Shown here: piece after piece, positions 15,880 to 23,868 of the stretch
How the letters are laid out: every line of letters begins with the position of its first letter
Numbering within the stretch: position 1 is the first letter of the stretch
From: Nocardioidaceae bacterium
Lineage (GTDB): Bacteria > Actinomycetota > Actinomycetes > Propionibacteriales > Nocardioidaceae
Assembly (NCBI GenBank): GCA_009780515.1
Contig: WQZX01000036.1
Location: 1-35,343 of the forward strand
Reading direction: 5' to 3'
DNA: 35,343 nt
The notes under the pieces: model-generated
The model's input: only the letters and a program-made list of their open reading frames with translations
Told to the model about the DNA's origin: nothing
Databases searched by the model: none
Translations under genes and position numbers: made by a program

Positions 15880-15896
15880 CAGCGCCGTCGGCGCTG
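15880..15896 (-). terminator. Possible hairpin terminator after the isomerase gene
   Basis: CAGCGCC-GTC-GGCGCTG forms a 7-bp stem with a 3-base loop, 16 bases downstream of the isomerase stop on the minus strand. It lacks a T-run. It could separate the GH95-to-isomerase transcript from a GH27-GH29-GH20 transcript, which agrees with the candidate promoter just below it. Confidence 0.4.
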
Positions 15897-15911
15897 CTGC
15901 TCGGATGTCGG

Positions 15912-16649
15912 TCACCAGCCGGCCGTGTCGGCCAGCACGTCCGCCAGCGGCGGGACGTCGGGGTACCAGGCGCGCTCCCACTCGAGGCTCACCCAGCCGC
16001 CGTACGCGTGCTGCTCGAGCGCGGTCCGCAGCGCGTCGAGCGGCACCGCGCCGGTGCCGAGCAGTCGCGGCGTCGGGTCGTCGAGCGCCGCGTCCTTGAC
16101 CTGCACGTAGCCGCGCAGCGGCAGCAGTGCTTCGGCCGTCTCGCCTATCGCCTCGCCGGCCCGCCACGGGTGCAGCGCGTCCCACACCGCACCCAGCCGC
16201 GGGTCGTCGAGCTCGGTGACCAGGTCCGCGACCGCGCGGCCGGTCGGCAGGTGGTCGTGTGTCTCGAGTGCGAGGACCGGTCCGTCGGTGGGGTCGAGGT
16301 TGTCCAGTGCCGACAGGTGGCGGGCAACGGTGCGTCGGTCGGTGCCACCCGGGAACACCCGGACGTACGCCGCTTCGAGGGCCAGCGCCAGCTCGACATC
16401 CGCGCGCAGCACGTGCGCGGTCGCGGCGTACGCCGCCGGGTCGGCCAGTCGTGCCGACGAGGCCACGGCGAGGACCGAGAGGTCGTGGGAAGCCAGGAGC
16501 TGCCGCATCTCAGCGACGGGCGGCAGCGGTGTCAGGCCGGTCCGCAGCTCCAGCCCCTCGACGCCGTGCTCCCGTGTCAGTCGGCAGGTGTCGGCGAAGG
16601 TCAGCTCGAGGCAGCCGAGCGTGGACAACCCGCGGCGCCACCGGATCAT
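15912..16649 (-). CDS. Sugar (phosphate) isomerase/epimerase, TIM-barrel family
   Basis: A short 245-residue protein of the xylose-isomerase-like TIM barrel group (AP-endonuclease 2 fold), starting at an ATG in ATGA overlap with the DUF2264 gene. Likely metal ligands are the Glu in LALETHDHL, the Asp in AVWDALHPW, the Asp in VQVKDAALD and the Glu in SLEWERAW. Relatives interconvert ketoses and aldoses or epimerise keto sugars. The substrate is unknown. Its placement with a 2-hydroxyacid dehydrogenase and DUF2264 suggests handling of an unusual sugar or uronate released from the imported glycan. Members of this family often work alongside Gfo/Idh enzymes such as the one at 6767. Confidence 0.8.
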   Translation of the reverse strand: MIRWRRGLSTLGCLELTFADTCRLTREHGVEGLELRTGLTPLPPVAEMRQLLASHDLSVLAVASSARLADPAAYAATAHVLRADVELALALEAAYVRVFPGGTDRRTVARHLSALDNLDPTDGPVLALETHDHLPTGRAVADLVTELDDPRLGAVWDALHPWRAGEAIGETAEALLPLRGYVQVKDAALDDPTPRLLGTGAVPLDALRTALEQHAYGGWVSLEWERAWYPDVPPLADVLADTAGW

Positions 16650-18478
16650 CGCGGAACCTCGATGGTCACACCGTCGGGGAAGCCGACCCAGAGACGGTGT
16701 TCCGCGACCTCTGCCGAGACGGCGCCCCGCAGCAGGTCGGCGTCGATCGGTTCGCGGCTCAGCACGACCAGGCTGATGTGCGTGGTCGCCGCCGCCGAGC
16801 GCTCGGCGCTCGACAGGTACGGCGTGCGTGACGACGGCCCGAACGCATTGGCGTCCTGGGCGGCGGCGACCCCTGCCTCGGTCCAGCCGGCGATCGCGAT
16901 GATCGCTGAGACCAGCCCGTCCGGGGTCGTGGCAGTCGCCCATCCGGCGCCGGTCGCGGTCGTCGGTGCAGCGCCGCCGGCGACGGCGAACCCGCCGTCG
17001 CGGACCTGTCCGCAAGCTGGCCCGGTCACGACGTGGACCCTCACCTCCCACGGTCCACGGACCACCGAGGTCGTCTCCAGGCGGGCTCCGTCGTCGACGT
17101 AGGACGACCGGGCCCAGTGCTCGCCGACGCCACCCCGCTCGATCCGGCGCCGGCGCGTCGCGGAGCCGTCGGCACGCACCAGCGCGACGTGGCCGTCGAC
17201 GTCGGCCGCCCGGGCCTCTGCCCCGGTGTCGGGCGCGGTCGCGGAGGAGTAGGCGAGCTTGGCGTAGTGCGGGTCGTCCTCGGCCGGCGCGGGCGGCGGC
17301 GGGTTGTGGTCGCTGCCGTGATTGAGCAGACGTACGACGCCGTCCCCGTGTGTCGCGTGCACCAGCCATCCGGGCGCCGGCAGGGCCACCGTGACGTCGG
17401 CGATGTCGATCGGTAGCGGCGCCTCTGGCTCCGTCCATACAGGGTGGTCCGGCGGCAGCAGCAGCCCGAGGAAGCCCTTGCTCGCCCAGTACGGCGACGC
17501 CGGGCCGGAGTAGGGCTGCGTCATCGGGAGGAACTCGTCGTACCAGCCGAGCGTCAACAGCCCGCGGCCGTCGGGGACGCCACGGGAGGCGAAGTGGTGC
17601 AGAGTGCGTGAGCACAGTCGTCGCGTCTGTCCGAGGGAGAGCGGGGTGGCGTCGCAGAGGGCGCCCAGCCAGAACGGCGTGACGGCCGCGAAGCGGTAGG
17701 TCAGCGACCGACCGACATGGACGGGTGCCCCGTCCCCGCCGAACAGATGGACGTACTGGCCGAGGAAGTCCAGCAGGCGTTCGCGGTAGACATCCGTGCG
17801 GCCTCCGTCATGCGGACCGACCATCCGCGCCCACATCAGTGGGTAGACCTGGAAGGCCCACGCGGCATAGTGGTCGAAGCTCTGGCCCGGCCCGTCGGCG
17901 TACCACCCGTTGCCGCGATGCCACGCCTCGATGCGGTCGAGGCCGCGGTCGATCTCGCTCTGGTCGTACGGCGCGCCGACCGATGCCAGGAACTGCTCGA
18001 CCACGACCTGGAACAACACCCAGTTGCTGTCGTTCGTACGTCGCCCGACCATGCCGCCGAGCCACGCCGCGACGCGGTCCTGCTCCACGCCGTCGAGCCG
18101 CTCCCAGAGCCAGGCCCGGGTCTCGTGCAGCGCGATGGCGATCGAGGCGGCCTCGACCATCTGCTGCGACCTGTCGGCGACCGGCGGCCACGAGAACGGG
18201 CCGCCGGGAGTGGTGCCGGCGAGCAGCCCGCGAGAGTAGCGGTCCAGCAGCGCCTCGGTGCCGAGGCCGCGCGCCCCCGCGATACGGAAGGCGGCCAGCA
18301 GGAACGACCGGGCGTATCCCTCGAGACCGTCACTGGCCTCGCCCGACCAGCTCGTCCGGCCGTGCAGGCGGATCTGGGCGTGGTCGGGCGTTGCGTACGG
18401 CGCCAGCGCGCCGAGGAGCCGATCGGCCGTGGTCTCCCAGTCGGCACGGGTCGCGCCGGTGTACGGCGACGTCGTCAT
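16646..18478 (-). CDS. DUF2264-family protein, probable cytoplasmic carbohydrate-active enzyme
   Basis: A 610-residue protein matching the DUF2264 type. A helical N-terminal half (about 1-380, with EGYARSFLLAAFR, NSNWVLFQVVVEQFLA-like and FDHYAAWAFQVYPL blocks) resembles an (alpha/alpha)6 toroid of the six-hairpin glycosidase kind. A beta-rich C-terminal half follows. No signal peptide. To my knowledge the biochemical role of most members is not settled. The setting among glycosidases argues for a glycoside hydrolase or lyase. Acidic and aromatic residues in the helical half (RTNDSNW, GWYADGPGQSFDHY) are candidate active-site positions. The start at 18478 overlaps the upstream dehydrogenase stop by 4 bases. 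Confidence 0.8.
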   Translation of the reverse strand: MTTSPYTGATRADWETTADRLLGALAPYATPDHAQIRLHGRTSWSGEASDGLEGYARSFLLAAFRIAGARGLGTEALLDRYSRGLLAGTTPGGPFSWPPVADRSQQMVEAASIAIALHETRAWLWERLDGVEQDRVAAWLGGMVGRRTNDSNWVLFQVVVEQFLASVGAPYDQSEIDRGLDRIEAWHRGNGWYADGPGQSFDHYAAWAFQVYPLMWARMVGPHDGGRTDVYRERLLDFLGQYVHLFGGDGAPVHVGRSLTYRFAAVTPFWLGALCDATPLSLGQTRRLCSRTLHHFASRGVPDGRGLLTLGWYDEFLPMTQPYSGPASPYWASKGFLGLLLPPDHPVWTEPEAPLPIDIADVTVALPAPGWLVHATHGDGVVRLLNHGSDHNPPPPAPAEDDPHYAKLAYSSATAPDTGAEARAADVDGHVALVRADGSATRRRRIERGGVGEHWARSSYVDDGARLETTSVVRGPWEVRVHVVTGPACGQVRDGGFAVAGGAAPTTATGAGWATATTPDGLVSAIIAIAGWTEAGVAAAQDANAFGPSSRTPYLSSAERSAAATTHISLVVLSREPIDADLLRGAVSAEVAEHRLWVGFPDGVTIEVPR

Positions 18479-19491
18479 GCGCCGTGCAGCAGGTCGGCGG
18501 CCCTGAGCGGGTGGGCCAGCGGCGAGCCGGCGGCCAGCCGCTCGACCTCCGCGACGGCATGCTCACCGAGCCGGTGCATCTCGGTGCCCAGGGATCCGGC
18601 GACGTGCGGAGTGACCAGCACGTTCGGCAGGTGGAGGAGCGGATGGCCTGCGGGCAGCGGCTCGGGGTCGGTCACATCGAGCACCGCGTGCAGCCGTCCG
18701 CTGATGACCTCGGGCACGAGCGCCTCGGTGTCGACGAGCGACCCGCGCGCGGTGTTGATCAGGGTGCCGCCGTCGCGCATGGCCGCGAGCCGCGACGCGT
18801 CGATCAGGTGACGGGTCTCGGGCAGCTCCGGCGCGTGGATGCTGACGACGTCGCTGCGCCGTACTAGCTCGTCGAGCGGGACGAGCTCGACGCCGAGCTC
18901 CGAGGCGTCGGCTGCGCTGGCGTAGGGATCGCTGAGCAGCACGTGAACGTCGACCGCGCGCAGCATCGTGGCCACCGCGCGGCCGACACGGGACGCCCCG
19001 ACGAGGCCGACGGTGGCGCCGTACGTCCCGATCCGGAGGGCCTCGGTCTCCTGTCGGCCCAGCGTCTGCGCGGTGCGCAGGTGGTGGGCGAAGATCCCGA
19101 CCCGCTTGGTCGCGAAGACGATCGCGGCGACGGTGAACTCCGCGACCGGGATCGCGTTCGCGTGTGCTGCGGTCGACACGAGAATGCCGCGCTCGACCAC
19201 GGCGGCGTCCATGAACGGTCGAATGCTGCCGGCCGCGTGCACGACGGCACGCAGTTGCGGCATCCGGTCCACGGCGGTCAGGTCGAGGCGAGGGGCGCCC
19301 CAACCGGTCAGCAGGACCTCCACGTCTGCGAGCTCGGCCGTGCCGCACGCGGTCACGTCGGTCACCGGCCGATCGAGGTCTACGTCGGCGCAACGCAGCA
19401 GCCGCGCACGAAGCTCCTCGGTGAACAGCAGATCACGGGTGCCCTCCGGCATCGCCAGCAGTATGCGAAGTCGTGCGCCATCCCGGGTCAT
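18475..19491 (-). CDS. D-isomer-specific 2-hydroxyacid dehydrogenase family protein
   Basis: 338 residues from the ATG at 19491, which overlaps the stop of the small ORF before it (ATGA). The NAD-binding domain shows VGLVGASRVGRAVATM. The catalytic Arg is in TLINTARGSLVD, the Glu in DVTDPEPLPAGHPL and the His in VTPHVAGSLG, the standard R-E-H set. It would reduce or oxidise a 2-keto/2-hydroxy acid with NAD(P). The substrate is unknown, and glycerate-, lactate- or aldonate-type acids from sugar breakdown are possible. The reading frame is open upstream to 19788, but that part is a shadow of GH95. Neighbours on both sides overlap by 4 bases, so translation is coupled. Confidence 0.88.
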   Translation of the reverse strand: MTRDGARLRILLAMPEGTRDLLFTEELRARLLRCADVDLDRPVTDVTACGTAELADVEVLLTGWGAPRLDLTAVDRMPQLRAVVHAAGSIRPFMDAAVVERGILVSTAAHANAIPVAEFTVAAIVFATKRVGIFAHHLRTAQTLGRQETEALRIGTYGATVGLVGASRVGRAVATMLRAVDVHVLLSDPYASAADASELGVELVPLDELVRRSDVVSIHAPELPETRHLIDASRLAAMRDGGTLINTARGSLVDTEALVPEVISGRLHAVLDVTDPEPLPAGHPLLHLPNVLVTPHVAGSLGTEMHRLGEHAVAEVERLAAGSPLAHPLRAADLLHGA

Positions 19492-19595
19492 GCCACCGAC
19501 CTCTCGACGAGCGCCGGCCCCCGCGTGGCGACCTCGACCGGGTCGCCCGACGGCTCGGTCGCGAGGACGTCCCGAACCGCTCCGAGCCCCCTCAT
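19488..19595 (-). CDS. Small ORF of 35 residues coupled between GH95 and the dehydrogenase
   Basis: It starts at an ATG (19595) overlapping the GH95 stop as ATGA and ends in a TGA that overlaps the ATG of the dehydrogenase in the same way. The product reads MRGLGAVRDVLATEPSGDPV followed by EVATRGPALVERSVA. It has no membrane segment and no motif I recognise. It may be a real small protein, a leftover piece of a larger gene, or only a ribosome relay between two genes. Without it the two neighbours would be 100 bases apart, in a string where other gaps are 4-base overlaps. Confidence 0.45.
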   Translation of the reverse strand: MRGLGAVRDVLATEPSGDPVEVATRGPALVERSVA

Positions 19596-21757
19596 GCGGC
19601 CACCTCGGCGATCCCGTTGTCGCCCAGGGTGACGGTGGTGCGCCACGCCTCGTGGACCAGATCGACGGTCGTGCCGGCCCGGCCGCGGACCACGATCGAG
19701 GTCGGCCGACCGTCGCGCCAGTGGAGGTCGACGTGCAGACCGCCGTGGGCACCCACACCGCGCACATGACCGGCGTCCGCCCAGGCATCGGGCAGTGCCG
19801 GGAGAAGGTCGATCGCCCCGGGGCGCGACTGGACGAGCATCTCGATGACGGCGGCCGCCGTGCCGAGGTTCGCGTCGATCTGGAACACCGAGCTGCCGTC
19901 GCCGAGGTCGTACATGTCGAAGAGGTTGGGCGCCGTCCCGTTGCCGCTGCCCTCCGCCGGCGTGAGCACCGTCAGGACCAGCCGGCGGGAGAGCTCGCCC
20001 TCCCCGAGCCGCGCCCAGCACAGAGCCCGCCAGGCGCACGCCCACCCGTAGCCCTCCATGCCACGCGCGTGGAGCAGCTCGCGCGCCGCATCGACGACGA
20101 CGCGCGGGGTGTCGCGCAGGTTGATCCGGTCGCCGGGGAACAGGCCCACCAGCGGCGAGAGATGGCGGTGGTCCGCCTCGCCGAGGTCGTCCTCGCCGCA
20201 CCACTCCTCCAAGTGGCCGGTCCGGCTGCTCGGCCGGGGGAGGTGGAGCCGTGCCTGCATCTCGTCGAGGCGGTCGGCGTACGCGCCGTCGACGCCGAGC
20301 AGCCGCGCGGCGCGGCGGTAGCCGTCGAGGAGGTGCCACACCAGCTCCTGGGCGTAGGTGATCCCGATGGCATCGAGGGGGCCATGCTCGGGTGACCAGT
20401 CGTGGTCGGCGACGAGCACGCCGTCGCATTCGAGGAGGCGGACCTCCCAGAACTCGCACGCCCCGCGCACAAGTGGGAGGATCCGGGCCAGCTCCGCGTG
20501 GTCGTTGCGGTAGGAGACGTGGTCGAGCAGGGTGATGGCCAGCCATGCGTTGCCGGCGGGGTTCCATCGCCACCCGCCGCCGCCCCACGGGTTGGTCGAC
20601 GTGGCGACCGCCCACCCGGCGACGCTTCCGCTGGTGTTGCGGAAGCCGTTGCGCTCGTCCTGGAACACCGCCCGGGTCGTGCGCTCCCACACCGGTAGCT
20701 GGCTGAGACAGTAGTCGGTCAACGGGTCGAAGCACGAGGAGAGCCCGACGCGATCGGGCAGCCAGTAGCTCATCTGCAGGTTGATGTTGGTGTGCAGGTC
20801 TGCCTTCCACGGCGGGTCGTTGCGGTCGATCCACAGACCCTGGAGCCCGATCGGGAGGCTGTCGCGCGAGCCGCTGATCATCAGGTGGCGGGCGAGATGG
20901 ACGTACGTCGCCACGAGCTCCGCCTCCGTCGACGTGCCGAGCTCGAGCGAGAATCCCTGGGCCAACGCCTGATAGTCGGCGCGATGGCGAGCGAGCAGCT
21001 CGTCGGCCGAGCGACGCGATGCCGCGTCGAGCCGCGCCCCGACCTCGGTGAGGGGATCGGTGCGGCCGACGAAGCCGGTGCTCGCATCGGAGGAGTAGCC
21101 GGTCGCGCCGGCGAACAGCACGGTCACGGTCGTGCAGTCGCGGAAGGCCAGGCCGTCGTCCGTCGCCGACACCTCGCCGTCTCCGCTGACGTGGAGCGCC
21201 GCAGCGTAGGGGAGTCCGTTGTCCAGTCGCGCGGAGAAGCAGGCGATCCGTCCGCTTGTCCGCGCGTCTTCGCGACGAGTGCCGTTCAGGCGCACCACCC
21301 CGGTCATCGGGGTCTCCTGCCGCATCCGGACGACGACGACGTCGTCGGGATGGCTGCCCCACAGCTCGCGCAGGTGCGTCCCGTCGTTGTGGTGGTACGT
21401 CGTCGTGACCACCCCTGTGGCCAGATCGAGTGTGCGTTCGTAGCGATCCGGGATGGCCTTGATGTCGCCGTCGTCGAGCTCGATCCGCACCCGTGCCAGC
21501 TGGCCGAAGCTGCCGAACCGCTCGTCGTAGGGGAACTGGCCGTCGGCGTCGACCGACGTGTTCGGGCCGCCGGTCCACAGCGTCGCCTCGGCGAGGCAGA
21601 GCAGCTCCGCGAACGGCTCACCGGTCGCGATGGCCCCCAGTCGACCGGTGCCGACGGGGAACCCCGCCGTCATGACGGTGCGCTCGGTCGCAGGCGTGGG
21701 GGATCGCAGTGCAGGACCGGTCGTGCGCACTATGGACGAAAAAGTGACACCGATCAC
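19592..21757 (-). CDS. Alpha-L-fucosidase, GH95 (alpha-1,2 type)
   Basis: 721 residues from the GTG at 21757. It removes alpha-1,2-linked fucose by inversion in the characterised members. An N-terminal domain begins near FPVGTGRLGAIATGEPFAEL. The (alpha/alpha)6 barrel shows LHTNINLQMSYW with the two catalytic-site Asn, TNPWGGGGWRWNPAGNAWLA, DWSPEHGPLDAIG with the probable acid Glu, and HRHLSPLVGLFPGDRI near the base Asp region. It is slightly shorter than typical members (about 780) and lacks a signal peptide. I choose 21757 because TACAGT lies 7 bases upstream, implying a leaderless mRNA; a GTG at 21730 is the alternative. It heads the minus-strand string. Confidence 0.9.
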   Translation of the reverse strand: MIGVTFSSIVRTTGPALRSPTPATERTVMTAGFPVGTGRLGAIATGEPFAELLCLAEATLWTGGPNTSVDADGQFPYDERFGSFGQLARVRIELDDGDIKAIPDRYERTLDLATGVVTTTYHHNDGTHLRELWGSHPDDVVVVRMRQETPMTGVVRLNGTRREDARTSGRIACFSARLDNGLPYAAALHVSGDGEVSATDDGLAFRDCTTVTVLFAGATGYSSDASTGFVGRTDPLTEVGARLDAASRRSADELLARHRADYQALAQGFSLELGTSTEAELVATYVHLARHLMISGSRDSLPIGLQGLWIDRNDPPWKADLHTNINLQMSYWLPDRVGLSSCFDPLTDYCLSQLPVWERTTRAVFQDERNGFRNTSGSVAGWAVATSTNPWGGGGWRWNPAGNAWLAITLLDHVSYRNDHAELARILPLVRGACEFWEVRLLECDGVLVADHDWSPEHGPLDAIGITYAQELVWHLLDGYRRAARLLGVDGAYADRLDEMQARLHLPRPSSRTGHLEEWCGEDDLGEADHRHLSPLVGLFPGDRINLRDTPRVVVDAARELLHARGMEGYGWACAWRALCWARLGEGELSRRLVLTVLTPAEGSGNGTAPNLFDMYDLGDGSSVFQIDANLGTAAAVIEMLVQSRPGAIDLLPALPDAWADAGHVRGVGAHGGLHVDLHWRDGRPTSIVVRGRAGTTVDLVHEAWRTTVTLGDNGIAEVAA

Positions 21758-21764
21758 TCATAAG

Positions 21765-21770
21765 ACTGTA
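21765..21770 (-). promoter_or_regulatory. -10 element of a probable leaderless GH95 promoter
   Basis: On the minus strand TACAGT is followed by seven bases and GTG (21757-21755), the same arrangement as at galT. I see no convincing -35 17 bases upstream (TATGCA), so an activator may be needed. It overlaps the possible -35 (TGTACA, 21767-21772) of the opposite ABC-operon promoter, so the two promoters would interfere with each other. Confidence 0.5.
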
Positions 21771-21796
21771 CATGCATGAATGATTTGTGCATACTT
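21767..21796 (+). promoter_or_regulatory. Candidate promoter/operator of the ABC transporter operon
   Basis: TGTACA (21767-21772), a 17-base spacer and CATACT (21790-21795) form a plausible promoter ahead of the permease gene. The direct repeat TGCATGAAT (21773-21781) and TGCATACTT (21788-21796), with starts 15 bases apart, spans the spacer and -10. These elements recur upstream of GH27 (15817-15839), suggesting joint control of import and glycan breakdown. Confidence 0.5.
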
Positions 21797-21838
21797 CGAT
21801 CAGATTCGCTCAAATCGAGGCGACGAGGAGGTAACGGC

Positions 21839-22945
21839 GTGACGGATCCCATGCCGATGATGGCGGCGGAGGAGGCGACAGTCGCCGACCGTGCGAAGAC
21901 GCCGCGGAGGGTCGGCAAGCGGGCCGACCGGCGTTCGGGAAGGGCCGCGGTCTTCCTGCTCAAGCAGCTGGGCGTCTACGTCGTCACCGGGTTCCTCGCC
22001 CTCGTCCTGAACTTCGTGATCCCACGGTTCATGCCCGGCGATCCGGCGCTCCAGCTGGCCGACCGCCTCCGCCAGCAGACGGGCCAGTCGCCGTCGCCGG
22101 ACGTGATGGCGAAGATCGACGCGCTGTACGGCGACCCGCACAAGAACCTCGTCGCCCAGTTCGTCGACTATGTCGATCACGTCGTGCACTTCGACTTCGG
22201 GCTCTCGATCAGCCAATACCCGACCCCCGTCAAGGATCTCGTGTGGCAGGCGCTGCCGTGGACGGTGGCGCTCGTGGGCACCACCACCGTGATCGCGTGG
22301 TTGATCGGCACCGCACTGGGTGCATGGACCGGCTGGCGTCCCGGCCGAGCGGTCGACTCGGGCCTCACCTCGCTGAGCACCTTCCTGCACGCCGTGCCGG
22401 CATTCTGGTTCGCGCTGCTGATGCTCTCCCTGTTCTCGTTCCGGCTCGGCTGGTTCCCCTCGAGCGGCGGTTACGACCCGAGCGTTCCCTACAGCCTCGG
22501 GAATCTCTGGTTCGTTCTCAGCATCCTGAAGTACAGCTTCCTTCCCGCGATGGCCCTCATCGTCCTGGGCTTCAGCACCTGGCAGTTCACCATGCGCAAC
22601 GTGATGGTCACGACCATCGCGGAGGACTACGTCCAGTTCGCGCGTGCCAAGGGTCTCTCCGAGCGTCGGGTGATGTTCGGGTACGCCGCCCGCAACGCGA
22701 TGCTGCCCAACATCACCGGCCTGGCCCACGCGCTGGGCGGCGTCATCGGCGGTGTCGTGCTGGTCGAGACCGTCTTCACCTATCCAGGCATGGGCTACCT
22801 GCTCACCCAGGGCGTCGCCGCCAAGGACTTCCCGCTGATGCAGGCGATCTTCTTCATGCTCGTCTTCGCCGTCCTGGTCTCGAACTTCGTGGCCGACGCG
22901 GTCTACGTCCTGCTCGACCCGCGCACCGGACAGGAGCAGTCATGA
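21839..22945 (+). CDS. ABC transporter permease, DppB/OppB type
   Basis: 368 residues from the GTG at 21839, which has GAGGAGG seven bases upstream; an in-frame ATG at 21776 lies in the promoter and is rejected. The basic N-terminus leads to a first membrane helix (QLGVYVVTGFLALVLNFVIP) and the PGDP motif typical of DppB. Several further helices and the EAA loop (ARAKGLSERRVMFGYAARNA), which docks on the ATPase, follow. It forms the channel with the next gene product. Importers of this type carry peptides or oligosaccharides. The setting between fucosidase and beta-galactosidase genes argues for oligosaccharides. Confidence 0.92.
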   Translation: MTDPMPMMAAEEATVADRAKTPRRVGKRADRRSGRAAVFLLKQLGVYVVTGFLALVLNFVIPRFMPGDPALQLADRLRQQTGQSPSPDVMAKIDALYGDPHKNLVAQFVDYVDHVVHFDFGLSISQYPTPVKDLVWQALPWTVALVGTTTVIAWLIGTALGAWTGWRPGRAVDSGLTSLSTFLHAVPAFWFALLMLSLFSFRLGWFPSSGGYDPSVPYSLGNLWFVLSILKYSFLPAMALIVLGFSTWQFTMRNVMVTTIAEDYVQFARAKGLSERRVMFGYAARNAMLPNITGLAHALGGVIGGVVLVETVFTYPGMGYLLTQGVAAKDFPLMQAIFFMLVFAVLVSNFVADAVYVLLDPRTGQEQS

Positions 22946-23868
22946 GGATCCGCCTGCCGCGCAGCGCCCGGGTGAGGGTCGGTCTGGGCGTGTTCCTGTT
23001 CTTCTGCCTCGTGGGTGTGATCGGTCCCTGGATCGTCACGCACGTCATGCACACCACCGCCGAGCACTCCGACTTCAACGCCGTCGCCGCCGGTCCGAGC
23101 TGGCACCACCTCCTCGGCACCACCACGTCGGGCCAGGACTGCCTGGCCCAGCTGCTCGAGGGAGCCCGCGGCTCGGTCTTCGTCGGCCTGCTCTCCGGCT
23201 TCATCGCCATGGCGCTCGCGGCTCTCGTCGGCGTCACCGCCGGGTTCACCGGCGGCATCACCGACAGGCTGCTCAACGCCTTCGCCAACGTCGTGATGAC
23301 GCTGCCCAGCTTCATCCTGCTGATCATCGTCGCCGGCTACATCAACAGCCCGAGCATCCTGCTCAGCTCGGCGATCATCGGCCTGGTCGAGTGGCCGGGC
23401 GGCGCCCGCTACCTGCGCGCCCAGGCGATGTCGATGCGGGGTCGTGACTTCACCACGGCGCTGATCGCGATCGGTGAGTCGCGCTGGCGCATCCTCGTGG
23501 TCGAGGTGATGCCGCACCTCACGGGCATCATCTCCGCGATGTTCCTGCGTGCGGTCGTCGCCGGCGTCTTCGCGCAGGCGGGCCTGGCCTTCCTCGGCAT
23601 CGGCGGCAGCACGGTCTCGTGGGGCTTCGTCATCGGCGCCGCCCAGCAGCACGGTGCCATCGGGCTCGGCCTGTGGTGGTGGTACGTCCCGCCGGGCCTG
23701 TGCATCGCGCTGCTCGGTACGGCGACGGCGCTGGTCAACTTCGGCGTCGACGAGGTCAGCAACCCGGCCCTGCGCAACGCGAGCAGCGGGGTGCGCAAGG
23801 CGATGAAGCGGGCCGAGAGGGAGCTGGCCGCGCGCCGCTCGCAGGAGACGGAAGGAGCGACGGCATGA
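22942..23868 (+). CDS. ABC transporter permease, DppC/OppC type
   Basis: 308 residues, start fixed by an ATGA overlap with the first permease. One N-terminal helix (VGLGVFLFFCLVGVIGPWIV), an outer loop with HHLLGTTTSGQDCLAQLLEG (the LGTDxxGRD-type motif of DppC proteins) and four to five further helices are visible. The EAA loop is AQAMSMRGRDFTTALIAIGE. A basic, charged cytoplasmic tail of about 35 residues ends the protein. It is the partner of the preceding permease. Confidence 0.92.
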   Translation: MRIRLPRSARVRVGLGVFLFFCLVGVIGPWIVTHVMHTTAEHSDFNAVAAGPSWHHLLGTTTSGQDCLAQLLEGARGSVFVGLLSGFIAMALAALVGVTAGFTGGITDRLLNAFANVVMTLPSFILLIIVAGYINSPSILLSSAIIGLVEWPGGARYLRAQAMSMRGRDFTTALIAIGESRWRILVVEVMPHLTGIISAMFLRAVVAGVFAQAGLAFLGIGGSTVSWGFVIGAAQQHGAIGLGLWWWYVPPGLCIALLGTATALVNFGVDEVSNPALRNASSGVRKAMKRAERELAARRSQETEGATA

